A stretch of DNA of 64,000 bases, taken from the NCBI GenBank assembly GCA_965531145.1, contig CBESOE010000007.1:1-64000 (forward strand), given 5' to 3'. The DNA comes from JAQAZP01 sp965531145. GTDB taxonomy: Bacteria > Acidobacteriota > JAQAZP01. A program made the position numbers and the translations under genes. Below, piece after piece: positions 1 to 8,590 of this stretch. The stretch's first letter is position 1, and every line of letters starts with the position of its first letter. The notes beneath the pieces are model-generated. The model saw only the letters and a program-made list of their open reading frames with translations. It made no database searches and was not told where the DNA came from.

Positions 1-2
1 AT

Positions 3-86
3 GATGACGAGGATGACGATGATGACGATGATGACAAAAAGAAAAAGAAGGGTTTTAAAAAGAGACTCAAGGACATCTTCGGTTAG
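3..86 (+). CDS. C-terminal tail of an upstream gene (partial)
   Basis: Reading from base 3, an open frame runs to TAG at 84-86. It encodes a run of eleven acidic residues (ten Asp, one Glu), then five Lys, then GFKKRLKDIFG and stop. Acid-then-basic tails of this kind are typical of natural protein C-termini, so this is probably the end of a gene that begins before the window. The function cannot be told from the tail. The ATG-rich start of the frame-1 reading is this Asp run seen out of phase. Confidence 0.6.
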   Translation, partial: DDEDDDDDDDDKKKKKGFKKRLKDIFG

Positions 87-1098
87 ACCTTTGGCGGTGG
101 CCCTGCTGGCACCGGCCCTGATCCTCCTGTCGCTCTCGTCCTGCGCCGGCTCTCCGGATGCCGCTACGGCCGAACCGGTGGCCACCACCGGGGCTGCTGT
201 CCACGAGACGGCCTGGCTGCAGCCGGCACTGGTGATCGAGCATCCCGATTTCTCGGTTCTCGACGGGGTCTGTGTTGGTCCCGACGGCAATATCTACGTT
301 GCGGACAAGGGAACCCATGCCCTTTTTGTTTTTGATGACAGGGGGCGGTTTCTGCGGCGGTTCGGTGAGCTGGGCAGTGGTGACGGCCAGCTGCACGAAC
401 CCACCGGCATCGCCTTTGACCGGGCCGGCCACCTGGTGGTGGTGGATCAGGGCAACGGCAGGGTCCAGCTTTTCGACAGCGGGGGGCGGTTTGTCCGTTC
501 CTTCGGCATCAAGGGCAGCGGGCCGGGCGAGTTCATCGAACCCCAGGGGATCGCCGTGGACGGCGAGGGCCGCATCCTGATCACCGACGCCACCAGCAAC
601 CGGGTCCAGGTCTTCGACAGCGAAGGCCGCTTCCTCCATGGCTTCGGCATGCCCGGTACGGGAGACGGAGAGTTTGACGAACCGGAGTCCATCGTCGTGG
701 ACGCCCGGGGCCGGATCCTGGTGGCCGACGAAGGCAACCATCGTGTCCAGGTCTTCGATGCCGCCGGAAAGTTCCTCTTCAGCTTCGGTGGGACGGGCGA
801 GGGGGCGGGCCAGTTCATCAAGGATGTGGAAGGCCTGGTGGTGGATGGCGACGGCCTGATCTACGCCCTTGACGAGCGGGGCGGTGAGATCGAAATCTTC
901 GACGGCGAGGGGCGGTTCCGGGGCAGCTTTGGCGGCGGTCCGGGAGTGGAGCCGGGACAGTTTAACAGTCCCGACGGTATGACGCTGAACGAGGATCTGG
1001 GCGTTTTGCTGGTGGCCGACCAGGGCAACCGCCGCGTCCAATTGTTCCGCCTGGACGATATTCGCCGGGCGGTGGGCAGAGCGGCCACCGCCGGGTAA
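31..1098 (+). CDS. NHL-repeat beta-propeller lipoprotein
   Basis: Predicted lipoprotein carrying a six-bladed NHL propeller. A hydrophobic stretch ends in a lipobox, LSSC, with the lipidated Cys at nt 142-144. About six repeats of roughly 45 residues follow, each with the pattern GIAVD..G.I.V.D..N.RVQ.FD..G.F...FG, as in NHL/6-bladed TolB-like proteins. Such domains bind protein or carbohydrate partners; no enzyme motif is visible. The start is uncertain. ATG at 31 gives a basic n-region but has no ribosome site and overlaps the upstream gene tail; TTG 91 or GTG 97 are alternatives. A HEAT-repeat lipoprotein follows 35 bp downstream, so the two may be co-expressed envelope scaffold proteins. 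Confidence 0.75.
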   Translation: MTKRKRRVLKRDSRTSSVRPLAVALLAPALILLSLSSCAGSPDAATAEPVATTGAAVHETAWLQPALVIEHPDFSVLDGVCVGPDGNIYVADKGTHALFVFDDRGRFLRRFGELGSGDGQLHEPTGIAFDRAGHLVVVDQGNGRVQLFDSGGRFVRSFGIKGSGPGEFIEPQGIAVDGEGRILITDATSNRVQVFDSEGRFLHGFGMPGTGDGEFDEPESIVVDARGRILVADEGNHRVQVFDAAGKFLFSFGGTGEGAGQFIKDVEGLVVDGDGLIYALDERGGEIEIFDGEGRFRGSFGGGPGVEPGQFNSPDGMTLNEDLGVLLVADQGNRRVQLFRLDDIRRAVGRAATAG

Positions 1099-1133
1099 CC
1101 GGGTGGGGCATTCACCGCGGAAAGGATATCCCA

Positions 1134-1715
1134 ATGTTCACTGCACTGAACAACAGCAGCCGCAGGGCCTGCTTCATTGCTTGCTGGGCCGTGGTTCTCC
1201 TGACCCTCCTGCTCGCCGGCGGCGGTTGCGGTGAGAGCAAGGTGGAACAATACGCCACCCAGTTGCGGAAGGATTTCGACGCCGACGAACGTGAGGAAGC
1301 GGCGGAGAAGCTGGGGGAAATTGGTGACCCGGCGGCCCTCCCCGCGCTCCGTGCCGCCACCCGGGACCCGGACGACAAGGTGCGGGAAGCCGTGGCCGAG
1401 GCCCTGGGTCTGCTGGCTGATCCGGCCGCCGGCACCGACCTGGCAGCCCTGCTGCGCGACCCGGAAAAGAAGGTGCGTCGCGAGGCGGTCAAGGCACTGG
1501 GCTTGATCGGGGATGCCGAGCGGGTGGTTGATCTCCTGCCCCTGCTGGGAGACCGTTCCAGTGACATCCGGGAAGAGACCGCCGAAGCCCTGGGCCGGAT
1601 CGGCTCGCCGCTGGCCCTGCCGGCGCTGCAGCGCCTGGCCACCGAAGACAGCGACGGGGATGTGCGTCGGATGGCCGGGTTTGCCGCGAGGCGGATCGAG
1701 GAGCAGGACCGGTAG
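1134..1715 (+). CDS. HEAT-repeat (PBS lyase-type) lipoprotein
   Basis: A 193-residue exported protein. The N-terminus has a basic segment, a hydrophobic core and a weak lipobox (AGGGC, Cys32). The rest is four to five HEAT/PBS-lyase-type alpha-helical repeats of about 31 residues (pattern VR..A..ALG.IGDP.A...L..LL.D.....R). HEAT solenoids are protein-binding scaffolds; no catalytic residue is visible. An AAAGGA ribosome site lies just upstream of the ATG. The stop codon abuts the end of the convergent sensor gene with no space for a terminator. Probably partnered with the preceding NHL lipoprotein (inference from adjacency). Confidence 0.75.
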   Translation: MFTALNNSSRRACFIACWAVVLLTLLLAGGGCGESKVEQYATQLRKDFDADEREEAAEKLGEIGDPAALPALRAATRDPDDKVREAVAEALGLLADPAAGTDLAALLRDPEKKVRREAVKALGLIGDAERVVDLLPLLGDRSSDIREETAEALGRIGSPLALPALQRLATEDSDGDVRRMAGFAARRIEEQDR

Positions 1716-4700
1716 TCACAACACCTTCAGCGCCACCGCGGTGATGTCGTCGTGCTGCGGCGCCCCGGCGGTGAACCGCCGGACATCGGCGATGATCGCA
1801 TCGAGGATCTCTCCGGCGCTCATCCCGCCGGTTTCCATCCCCTCCAGCAGGATGCGCAGGGATTCCATCTCGTAGAAGCGGTGCGCCTGGTCCTGGCTTT
1901 CCGGGATGCCGTCGGTGAGCAGCAGCAGCAGGTCACCGGCCTCGAGCTGCACGGCGGTTTCCTCATACTCCCCGTCAGGGATGATTCCCAGCGGCAGTTT
2001 CGATCCCTCGGACTTCAGCAATTCAATTTCACCGCTTGCTCTCTTGAGCAGCGGCTCCATCAGGCCAGCATTGGTGAAGGCCAGTTTCCGTGCGGAGAGG
2101 TCGAGCCGGGCAAAGCAGAGGGCGGCAAAGGTGGAGCGGGAGGTTTTGGTGTAGACCGGCAGGTTGGCTGCCGCCACCACCTCGGCCGCGGAGTGGCTCC
2201 GGCGGGCTTCGGCCTGGACCACCCCGGTGGTCAACACGGCGGTGAGGGCCGCATCCATTGATTTGCCGGCCACGTCGGCCACGGCGATGCCGAGGACCGA
2301 GCGGTCATCGTCGAGCCAGATGAAATCGTAGAAATCACCGCCCACCGTGTTGGCCGGGATGCAGGTGCCGGCGATGTCGTAGCCTTCAGCCCGGGGTGAT
2401 GCCTGGGGCAGGATGGATACCTGGGTGTCGCGGGCGGTCTGCAGTTCGCCCCGCAGACCCAGCACCCGCACCCGGTGGCGGTAGGCTGCGGTGACCCCAG
2501 CGGCCAGCGCCAGGGCCGCCAGGACCAGGAACCAGCCCCGCTGCCAGAAGGGCGGGGTGACCGTGATCACCAGCACTGCCTCCTCTTCGCTCCAGACGCC
2601 GTCGTTGTTCGAGGCCCGGACCCGCAGGGTGTAATGCCCCGGGTCGAGGTTGGTGTAGGTGGCGCGGCGCTGGTTGTCGGCTTCGCTCCACCCCTCGTCC
2701 AGTCCTTCCAGCATGTGGGAATACCGGTTCTTCTCCGGCTGGCGGTAGTTCAGTGCTGAAAACTGGACGTGGATGTTGTTGAAGCGGTGGGGCAGGGTCA
2801 CCGAGGCCCTGGAGGAATTGGGCCGGCTGTCGGGCAGCTCCAGCCCGGGAACCGTGATCCTGGTGAGCACCACCGGCGGCACGATGCGGTTCTCGGCGAT
2901 CTCGTCCGGGTGGAAGCTGCTGTAGCCGTTGATCCCACCGAAGAACATGGTTCCGTCGGGGCTCTTCCAGGACGACCCGGAGTTGAACTCGTTGCTCTGC
3001 AGGCCGTCGCTCATGTCGTAGGTGCGCACAAAGGGCACATCGCCGGCGGCCGGCGGCCGGAACCGGGCGAGGCCGTTGTTGGTGCTGATCCAGAGATCGC
3101 CCGTCTCATCCTCGAGGATGGAATAGATCACGTTGTTCGGCAGTCCGTCCCCGGCGTAGTAGCGGCGGAATGTCCCAACCGCCGGGTCGAAATGGTTGAG
3201 GCCCAGCCCGGTGCCGACCCACAGGGTTCCATCGTCGGCGGGGTACAGGGAGAGGACCCGGTCGTCGCTGATGGTGGTGGGGTCGTTCGGGTCGTGGCGG
3301 AAGCGGTGAAAGGTGCCGGTCTCTTCGTCGTAGCGGTTGAGCCCGCCGCCGTTGGTCGCCACCCAGATGGTGCCGTCCGTCTGCTGGGCGATGCAGTAGA
3401 CGCCGTTGGCACTCAGGCTGGCCGGGTCACCGGGGTCGTTCATGAACCGGGTGAAGGTGCCCGTCCCGGTGTCCATCAGGTTCACGCCGCCGCCGCCGGT
3501 GCCGATCCAGAGCCGGCCCGACCGGTCCTCGAAAAGATACTGCAGGTTGTTGACGCCTATGCTGGTGGGATCATCCGGATCGTTGCGGTAGCTGACAAAA
3601 TCGTCGCTCTCCGGCCGGTAGCGATTCAAACCGCCGCCCGCCGTACCGGCCCAGAGGGTGCCCCGGCTGTCCACCAGGGCATACCAGATCGATCTGGCGC
3701 TGAGACTGTGGGGGTCTCCGGCCACCGGGAGATACTGGCGGTGCTCTCCGGTGACGGCGTCGATACGGGTCAGGCCGCCGGCGACCGTGCCGACCCAGCG
3801 ATTGCCCCGGCGGTCGCCGGTGATGGTGCGGACCACCAGGTGCTGGATGCTGTCCGGATTGCCGGGTATGTGGGTGTGGAGAATGAACGGCTTTCGATCC
3901 CGGTCAAAGATGTCCAGCCCGGATCCGGCGCTGCCGATCCAGACCAGGCCCGAACGGTCCTCCATTGTGGACAGGTTGGAATCGAAGCTGAGAGTGGTCG
4001 GATCGCCCGGGACGTGGCGGTATTGACGCCAGCAGCCGCCCGCGGTATCGAGAGTGCATACCCCGGCCGCCAGCGTGCCGGCCCAGATCACCCCCCGGCT
4101 GTCGATGAGCAGTGAGATGATCGGTTGGAGGGCCAGGTTCACCGTGGACAGGTCCGCCGTGATCCGGGTCACTCGGCCCGACTGCGGGTCGATACTGTTC
4201 AGGCCGGACGCCGTGCCGACCCAGATGTGGCCCGACGGTGCCTGGCAGAGACTGAGCACCACTGGGGCGCTCAGGGTGGCAGGATCGTCGGGGTCGGAGC
4301 GCCAGGCCCTGATCTCACCGCTCTCCGGGTCGAACCGTTCCACCCCCCGATTGGTGCCGAGCCACAGCATCCCCTCGTTGTCCTCCAGGATCCTCCGCAC
4401 CAGCAGGGTGCCGTCCGCCACCACTCCGTTACGTGACTGGTTGTGGTGGGTGAAATCGTTTGTCGAGGGCTCGTAGCGGTCGAGGCCGGCCGCGGTCCCG
4501 ACCCAGATCCGTCCAGCGGCATCACTGTGCACGGCGATGGTGCGGTCGTGGGACAGGCTGGTTTCCACGTCGCTGACGGCGTGGAAGTGGGTGAAACTGT
4601 CGGTGGAGCGATCCAGCCGGTCGAGCCCCTGGATGGTGGCCACCCAGATGCTGCCGTCAGCCCCTTCGCAGAGGTCGTTGATGGTGTCGTAACCGAGGCT

Positions 4701-4985
4701 GTTCGGGTCTTCCGGGTCGTGGCGGTAGACGGTGAAGGTGTAGCCGTCGTAGCGGTTCAACCCGTCCTCGGTGCCGAACCAGAGAAATCCGGCCTCGTCC
4801 TGCATCATGCAGCGGATGCTGCTCTGGGAGAGCCCGTGTTCCACGGAGAGGTGCTGGAATCCCACCTCGTTCGGTGTCACCGTCCCGCCCTGCACCGGTA
4901 CCGCCACCAGGGCGATGATGAAGAGGAGCAGGATGAGGAAACAGTGCTGCTTTCGCAATGACACACGTTGTTCAGGTCTTTTCAT
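1716..4985 (-). CDS. Two-component-regulator propeller sensor with C-terminal PP2C (SpoIIE) phosphatase
   Basis: A 1,089-residue membrane sensor. A signal peptide (about residues 1-32) leads a long series of Reg_prop repeats (W.GT..GL...D), enough for a 14-bladed double propeller to about residue 700. A Y_Y_Y domain follows (about 730-810), then one membrane helix (about 815-835) and a cytoplasmic SpoIIE-type PP2C domain (about 870-1089). The metal-binding motifs GGDFYD (882-887), DVAGKS, TDGIPES and DDIT (D1079-D1080) are all present, so the phosphatase should be active. Periplasmic propellers of this class usually feed a histidine kinase; here the output is a Ser/Thr phosphatase, as in partner-switching control. 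The start was taken at the ATG before the signal peptide. It lies 67 bp downstream of the PAS kinase on the same strand. Confidence 0.88.
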   Translation of the reverse strand: MKRPEQRVSLRKQHCFLILLLFIIALVAVPVQGGTVTPNEVGFQHLSVEHGLSQSSIRCMMQDEAGFLWFGTEDGLNRYDGYTFTVYRHDPEDPNSLGYDTINDLCEGADGSIWVATIQGLDRLDRSTDSFTHFHAVSDVETSLSHDRTIAVHSDAAGRIWVGTAAGLDRYEPSTNDFTHHNQSRNGVVADGTLLVRRILEDNEGMLWLGTNRGVERFDPESGEIRAWRSDPDDPATLSAPVVLSLCQAPSGHIWVGTASGLNSIDPQSGRVTRITADLSTVNLALQPIISLLIDSRGVIWAGTLAAGVCTLDTAGGCWRQYRHVPGDPTTLSFDSNLSTMEDRSGLVWIGSAGSGLDIFDRDRKPFILHTHIPGNPDSIQHLVVRTITGDRRGNRWVGTVAGGLTRIDAVTGEHRQYLPVAGDPHSLSARSIWYALVDSRGTLWAGTAGGGLNRYRPESDDFVSYRNDPDDPTSIGVNNLQYLFEDRSGRLWIGTGGGGVNLMDTGTGTFTRFMNDPGDPASLSANGVYCIAQQTDGTIWVATNGGGLNRYDEETGTFHRFRHDPNDPTTISDDRVLSLYPADDGTLWVGTGLGLNHFDPAVGTFRRYYAGDGLPNNVIYSILEDETGDLWISTNNGLARFRPPAAGDVPFVRTYDMSDGLQSNEFNSGSSWKSPDGTMFFGGINGYSSFHPDEIAENRIVPPVVLTRITVPGLELPDSRPNSSRASVTLPHRFNNIHVQFSALNYRQPEKNRYSHMLEGLDEGWSEADNQRRATYTNLDPGHYTLRVRASNNDGVWSEEEAVLVITVTPPFWQRGWFLVLAALALAAGVTAAYRHRVRVLGLRGELQTARDTQVSILPQASPRAEGYDIAGTCIPANTVGGDFYDFIWLDDDRSVLGIAVADVAGKSMDAALTAVLTTGVVQAEARRSHSAAEVVAAANLPVYTKTSRSTFAALCFARLDLSARKLAFTNAGLMEPLLKRASGEIELLKSEGSKLPLGIIPDGEYEETAVQLEAGDLLLLLTDGIPESQDQAHRFYEMESLRILLEGMETGGMSAGEILDAIIADVRRFTAGAPQHDDITAVALKVL

Positions 4986-5052
4986 AATACTAGTATACGT
5001 GGAAACAGCAGTGGAAGGTTCCCCGGCAGGAGAGGTGGGGGCCGGGGGCAGG

Positions 5053-6963
5053 TTACTTGTCGCGGGCCCGGCGCAGGGTCTCCTCGGTGACGGAAACCAC
5101 CTGGCGCATCTGCATCGGTTTGGCCAGCACTTTCTGAACACCGGTGCCCTTCACCTTGGCCTCTTCCACCTGGGCACCCCAGCCGGTCATCACGATCACC
5201 GGTATCGACTTGTCGGAGGCCTTGATCCTGCTGGCCACCTCCCAGCCCGAGATCCCGGGCATGCCGAGGTCGGTGAACACCAGGTCGTACTGGTGCTTGT
5301 TGAACAGCGCCATGCCGTCGATGCCGTCCACCGCCACATCCACCTGGTGGCCCACCGAGAGGAGAATCTCGCTCACCACTTCGCGGATATACTTGTCATC
5401 GTCGATGACCAGGATGCGGCCCTTGTTGCAGCTCTCACCCGGTGCCTCGCGGGGCGCCTCCTCCCTGGGCTTACCGTTGGCCACCGGCAGGTAGATGGTG
5501 AATGTCGACCCCTGGCCCTTCTCGCTGTCCACCATGATTTCACCTTCGTGACGTTCGATGATACCGCAGGAGATGCTCAATCCCAGGCCGCTGCCCCGTT
5601 TGCCCTTGGTGGTGTAGAAAGGCTGGAAGACCTTCTCTCGCACTTCGGGGGGAATGCCGATGCCGTCGTCGCTGACCGAAGCGAACACCCGGCCGCTTTT
5701 CATCCCGGTGCGCACGGTGATGGTGCCGCTTTCCCGGATGGCATCCACGGCATTGAAGACCAGGTTGGTCAGCACCTCGCGCAGTTCGTTGCCCCGTCCC
5801 AGCACGTGGCGCACGGTGCCGTAGTCCTCGATCACGCGGATCTCCACGCTTTCCACCTGGGCCTCGTCCTTCCAGCGGGATCTGGTGATGGCCAGGGTCT
5901 CCCGGACCAGGTTGTTCAGGTCGAGCAGTTCCACTTCGCGTTCGCCGCTGATCCGGCTGAAGCGCAGGATCCGACTCACCGTCTCGGCCCCGTCCAGGGC
6001 TGCGCGCTCAACCACCTGCAGCCGTTTTTTCACATCGTCCCAGGTCGGGGGTTTCTTGTCCCCCTTGGTGATCAGCAGCTGCACGTGTCCGAGAATGGCG
6101 CTGAGCAGGTTGTTGAAGTCGTGGGCCACGCCGCAGGACATTTCGCCGAGGGTGTGCAGGTTGTTCATCTTCATCACCTGCGTCTCCATCTCCTTGACCG
6201 CGGAGAGGTCGCGGATGCCGGCGGCGAGATAGCGGATCCGTTCCGGGGTCTTTCCCGGCTGGCTGGTGCGGCGGCCGGTGAAGGGCAGCAGCTTGAAGCT
6301 GACCTCGCAGGGGAAGCTGCGGCCGTCGCGGCGCTGGGCGGTGACGTCTTCGTAGGACAGTTCCTCACCCTCGGGCAGGGCCCGGATACCGGCCAGCAGC
6401 TTGTCGCCGTCCACATCGGGGAAGATGTTCTGCAGGGTGGAGTTGACCAGGTTCTCCGGATCGGCGCAGAGCATCTCCGCGGCCCGGTTGTTGGCCGCGG
6501 CCAGCAGGCCGCTCTCGGCCCGGAAGAGCAGCAGCGGTTCCAGGGCCACCGCCACCAGGCCGGCGGGGTTGATCACCGCCCCGTGCTTTTTCCGCCTGGC
6601 CCGGGTCAGTGTGCCCTGGGAGCAGACAAACTTGTGGTCCTTGCTGTAGACACCGATACTGTGCAGGTCGAACTTGAAGGAGTTGCCGTTGCGGCTGTTG
6701 AGGGTCAACGGGTAGCCGCTGGTGGCCCGGTTCCCGGTGCGCCGTTCGTTGAACAGCCGTCCGGCCAGCGGGCTGCGGTTGATGTCGACGATTCTCGAGT
6801 AGTGTTCACCCAGCAGCTCGTCCTGGCTGTAGCCGAGCATCCGGCTCAGCTTCTCGTCGAGGTAGAGGATGCTGCCGGTGGGATTGACCACATAGGTGGT
6901 CTGGGGAAATGCCAACGCCGCTGTACCCTCAGAACCTTTGCCGGCTGATTGTGCCCCGCGCAT
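5053..6963 (-). CDS. PAS-domain hybrid histidine kinase with C-terminal receiver
   Basis: A 636-residue, apparently cytoplasmic sensor kinase. Two PAS-like domains (about 20-130 and 140-260) precede a HisKA domain whose phospho-acceptor is H281 in GVAHDFNNLL. An HATPase_c domain follows, with N-box NLVFNAVDAI, SDDGIGIP and GSGLGLSI. The C-terminal receiver has its phospho-acceptor at D565 (TDLGMPG), preceded by the acidic DDD patch, with MTGW and the Lys of LAKP. The H-box type is that of NtrB-like soluble kinases. No membrane segment is seen. A good sigma-70 promoter lies at 7078-7106. The propeller/PP2C gene follows on the same strand, so the two may form one signalling unit (inference). 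Confidence 0.88.
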   Translation of the reverse strand: MRGAQSAGKGSEGTAALAFPQTTYVVNPTGSILYLDEKLSRMLGYSQDELLGEHYSRIVDINRSPLAGRLFNERRTGNRATSGYPLTLNSRNGNSFKFDLHSIGVYSKDHKFVCSQGTLTRARRKKHGAVINPAGLVAVALEPLLLFRAESGLLAAANNRAAEMLCADPENLVNSTLQNIFPDVDGDKLLAGIRALPEGEELSYEDVTAQRRDGRSFPCEVSFKLLPFTGRRTSQPGKTPERIRYLAAGIRDLSAVKEMETQVMKMNNLHTLGEMSCGVAHDFNNLLSAILGHVQLLITKGDKKPPTWDDVKKRLQVVERAALDGAETVSRILRFSRISGEREVELLDLNNLVRETLAITRSRWKDEAQVESVEIRVIEDYGTVRHVLGRGNELREVLTNLVFNAVDAIRESGTITVRTGMKSGRVFASVSDDGIGIPPEVREKVFQPFYTTKGKRGSGLGLSISCGIIERHEGEIMVDSEKGQGSTFTIYLPVANGKPREEAPREAPGESCNKGRILVIDDDKYIREVVSEILLSVGHQVDVAVDGIDGMALFNKHQYDLVFTDLGMPGISGWEVASRIKASDKSIPVIVMTGWGAQVEEAKVKGTGVQKVLAKPMQMRQVVSVTEETLRRARDK

Positions 6964-7077
6964 TCCTCATCCCTTCCCTGGATCAAGGGCGGCCTGAATG
7001 TATTGCATGTTCTAGAAAGAGCCAGCCTTCATCCTTCTAAAGCGTGATGAGAACCCGGCCCAAGTAGGGGTGCATCG

Positions 7078-7106
7078 ATAGTAGCAGGTTACAGGTAATT
7101 ATTCAA
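7078..7106 (-). promoter_or_regulatory. sigma-70-type promoter for the PAS histidine kinase
   Basis: On the minus strand TTGAAT (7106-7101) and TACTAT (7083-7078) are separated by exactly 17 bp. Transcription would start near 7070, giving a leader of about 105 nt before the ATG at 6963. This is a motif match only. Confidence 0.55.
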
Positions 7107-7162
7107 ATGGGAAATTCACCTGTCGTGAGGTCGCCAACAGACTGAACTGAGGCTGGGAATCA

Positions 7163-7191
7163 TTGATTTTCGTTATATTTTCGTGTAGGGT
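7163..7191 (+). promoter_or_regulatory. possible weak promoter for DNA polymerase IV
   Basis: TTGATT (7163-7168) and TAGGGT (7186-7191) are 17 bp apart, 51 bp upstream of the dinB start. The -10 match is poor. I saw no recognisable LexA box in 6964-7242, so SOS control cannot be claimed. Confidence 0.3.
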
Positions 7192-7242
7192 TGATGCTGA
7201 GGATTTTGGCCGGATCCTGGTAACCACACCCGGTGGTGCAGC

Positions 7243-8457
7243 ATGCAGCAGATACTTCACGTTGACATGGATGCCTTCTTCGTTTCGGTGGAGGAACTGG
7301 GCGACCCATCGCTCATCGGGTTACCGGTGGTGGTGGGCGGCCCGGCGGAGACCCGGGGCGTGGTGGCCGCCGCCTCCTATGAAGCACGAAAGTATGGTAT
7401 CCACTCCGCCATGTCCATGGCCCGGGCGCAGCAGCTCTGCCCCTCGCTGGTCCGGGTCTCCAATCGTGGCAGCGACTACTCGGCCTGGTCCCGCTCGGTC
7501 TTCGACATCTTCCGGCGCTACACGCCGTGGGTCGAGCAGACTTCCATCGACGAGGGCTATCTCGATCTCACCGGTTTCGAATCCCTCTATGGCAACCTGG
7601 TGCCCGTCTGTGCCAGGATCCGTCAGGCCGTGTTCGACGAGCTGGGCCTGCAGTGCTCCCTGGGGCTCTCCACCTCCCGCATGGTCTCCAAGGTCGCTTC
7701 CGAGCTGGGCAAGCCACGGGGGATGGTGGTGGTGCTCCCCGGTCAGGAAGCCGCCTTTCTCCGGCCGCTGGACGTGGGACGGATCCCCGGTATCGGGCCG
7801 AAGATGCAGGAGCAGCTGCAGCTGATGGGCATTCGAACCGTGGGTGACCTGCAGGGCCTCGACCCGAAGACGCTCGAGGAACGGTTCGGCAGCCACGGCC
7901 CGTCCCTGCTGCGCCGGGCCCGGGGTGAGGACCGGTCCCCGGTGCGGATCGAACGGCGGCAGCCGAAGTCCATCGGCGCCGAGACCACCTTTCCCACCGA
8001 CCTCACCGACCGGGACCAGGTGCGGGCAGCCCTGCGGCGGCTGGTGGAAAAATCGGCCCGTCGCATGCGGCGCAAGGGGTTCGGCTGTAGCTGTGTGACG
8101 GTGAAGCTGCGTTCGGACAAGTTCAAGACCACCACCGCCGCCTTCACCACCGATGAGCCCACCTGGGTTGACCAGCGATTGTTCGACACCGCCACCGGGC
8201 TGCTGGACAAGCTGTGGGGCGGAAGGTTCCCGGTGCGCCTGGTGGGGGTGCGCTTCACTCATTTCAAACCAATGGAAAATTCCCAGCAGTCCCTGTTCGA
8301 CGAACCCGACCGTGGAGAACAGCTGGTGACCAGCATTGACATGGTACGGGACCGCTTCGGTTTCGACGCGGTGCGAACCGGCCTGGAGTCGCGTACAGGT
8401 CAGAAGAAGTCGGAGAAATACTGGGGCGGATTTCAGAAGGAACAAGACAAGAGCTAA
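7243..8457 (+). CDS. dinB: DNA polymerase IV (Y-family translesion polymerase)
   Basis: A 404-residue Y-family polymerase, the usual length for Pol IV, which copies past damaged bases. The palm carboxylates are visible: D8 in HVDMDAFF and D103/E104 in SIDEGYLDL. F13 is at the steric-gate position that excludes ribonucleotides. Helix-hairpin-helix motifs of the thumb (GRIPGIGPKMQEQL) and a little-finger domain follow. Near the C-terminus QQSLFDE matches the sliding-clamp binding motif. The ribosome site before the ATG is weak. The gene ends convergently with the DUF72 gene, with a palindromic repeat between. Confidence 0.95.
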   Translation: MQQILHVDMDAFFVSVEELGDPSLIGLPVVVGGPAETRGVVAAASYEARKYGIHSAMSMARAQQLCPSLVRVSNRGSDYSAWSRSVFDIFRRYTPWVEQTSIDEGYLDLTGFESLYGNLVPVCARIRQAVFDELGLQCSLGLSTSRMVSKVASELGKPRGMVVVLPGQEAAFLRPLDVGRIPGIGPKMQEQLQLMGIRTVGDLQGLDPKTLEERFGSHGPSLLRRARGEDRSPVRIERRQPKSIGAETTFPTDLTDRDQVRAALRRLVEKSARRMRRKGFGCSCVTVKLRSDKFKTTTAAFTTDEPTWVDQRLFDTATGLLDKLWGGRFPVRLVGVRFTHFKPMENSQQSLFDEPDRGEQLVTSIDMVRDRFGFDAVRTGLESRTGQKKSEKYWGGFQKEQDKS

Positions 8458-8465
8458 AGGCACAA

Positions 8466-8590
8466 TCAAAACCTTGTCAGCAGGTCGAGAGCAAGGCGAC
8501 GGCCGACGAGAAAGCGCAGCATACTCTTTTGTATGTGAGCATTTCGAGGAGACCGTTAACGCTGCTATCGGGCTGCTGCTGAGGTTTTGA
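8466..8590. repeat. palindromic intergenic repeat element with imperfect terminal inverted repeats
   Basis: The whole 125 bp lies between convergent genes. Its ends are inverted copies: TCAAAACCTTGTCAGCAG at 8466-8483 pairs with CTGCTGAGGTTTTGA at 8576-8590 apart from a 3-nt bulge. The centre has another hairpin, CATAC (8519-8523) against GTATG (8531-8535). A nested palindrome of this kind could be a REP/MITE-like dispersed element or act as a bidirectional terminator. It reaches the base before the stop codon of the DUF72 gene. Confidence 0.6.

Noticed and set aside
2769..4115. A 448-codon open frame on the plus strand
   Set aside because: It is antisense to the Reg_prop sensor; GC-rich codon bias opens such frames, and its translation is low-complexity (Gly/Val/Ala/His-rich) with no motif.
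4771..6948. A 725-codon open frame antisense to the PAS kinase
   Set aside because: It crosses two convincing genes, has no ribosome site, and reads as His/Gln/Val-rich shadow sequence, whereas the minus strand carries complete HisKA and receiver motifs.
6964..7242. LexA/SOS box ahead of dinB
   Set aside because: No CTGT-N8-ACAG-type or other recognisable palindromic LexA site was found.
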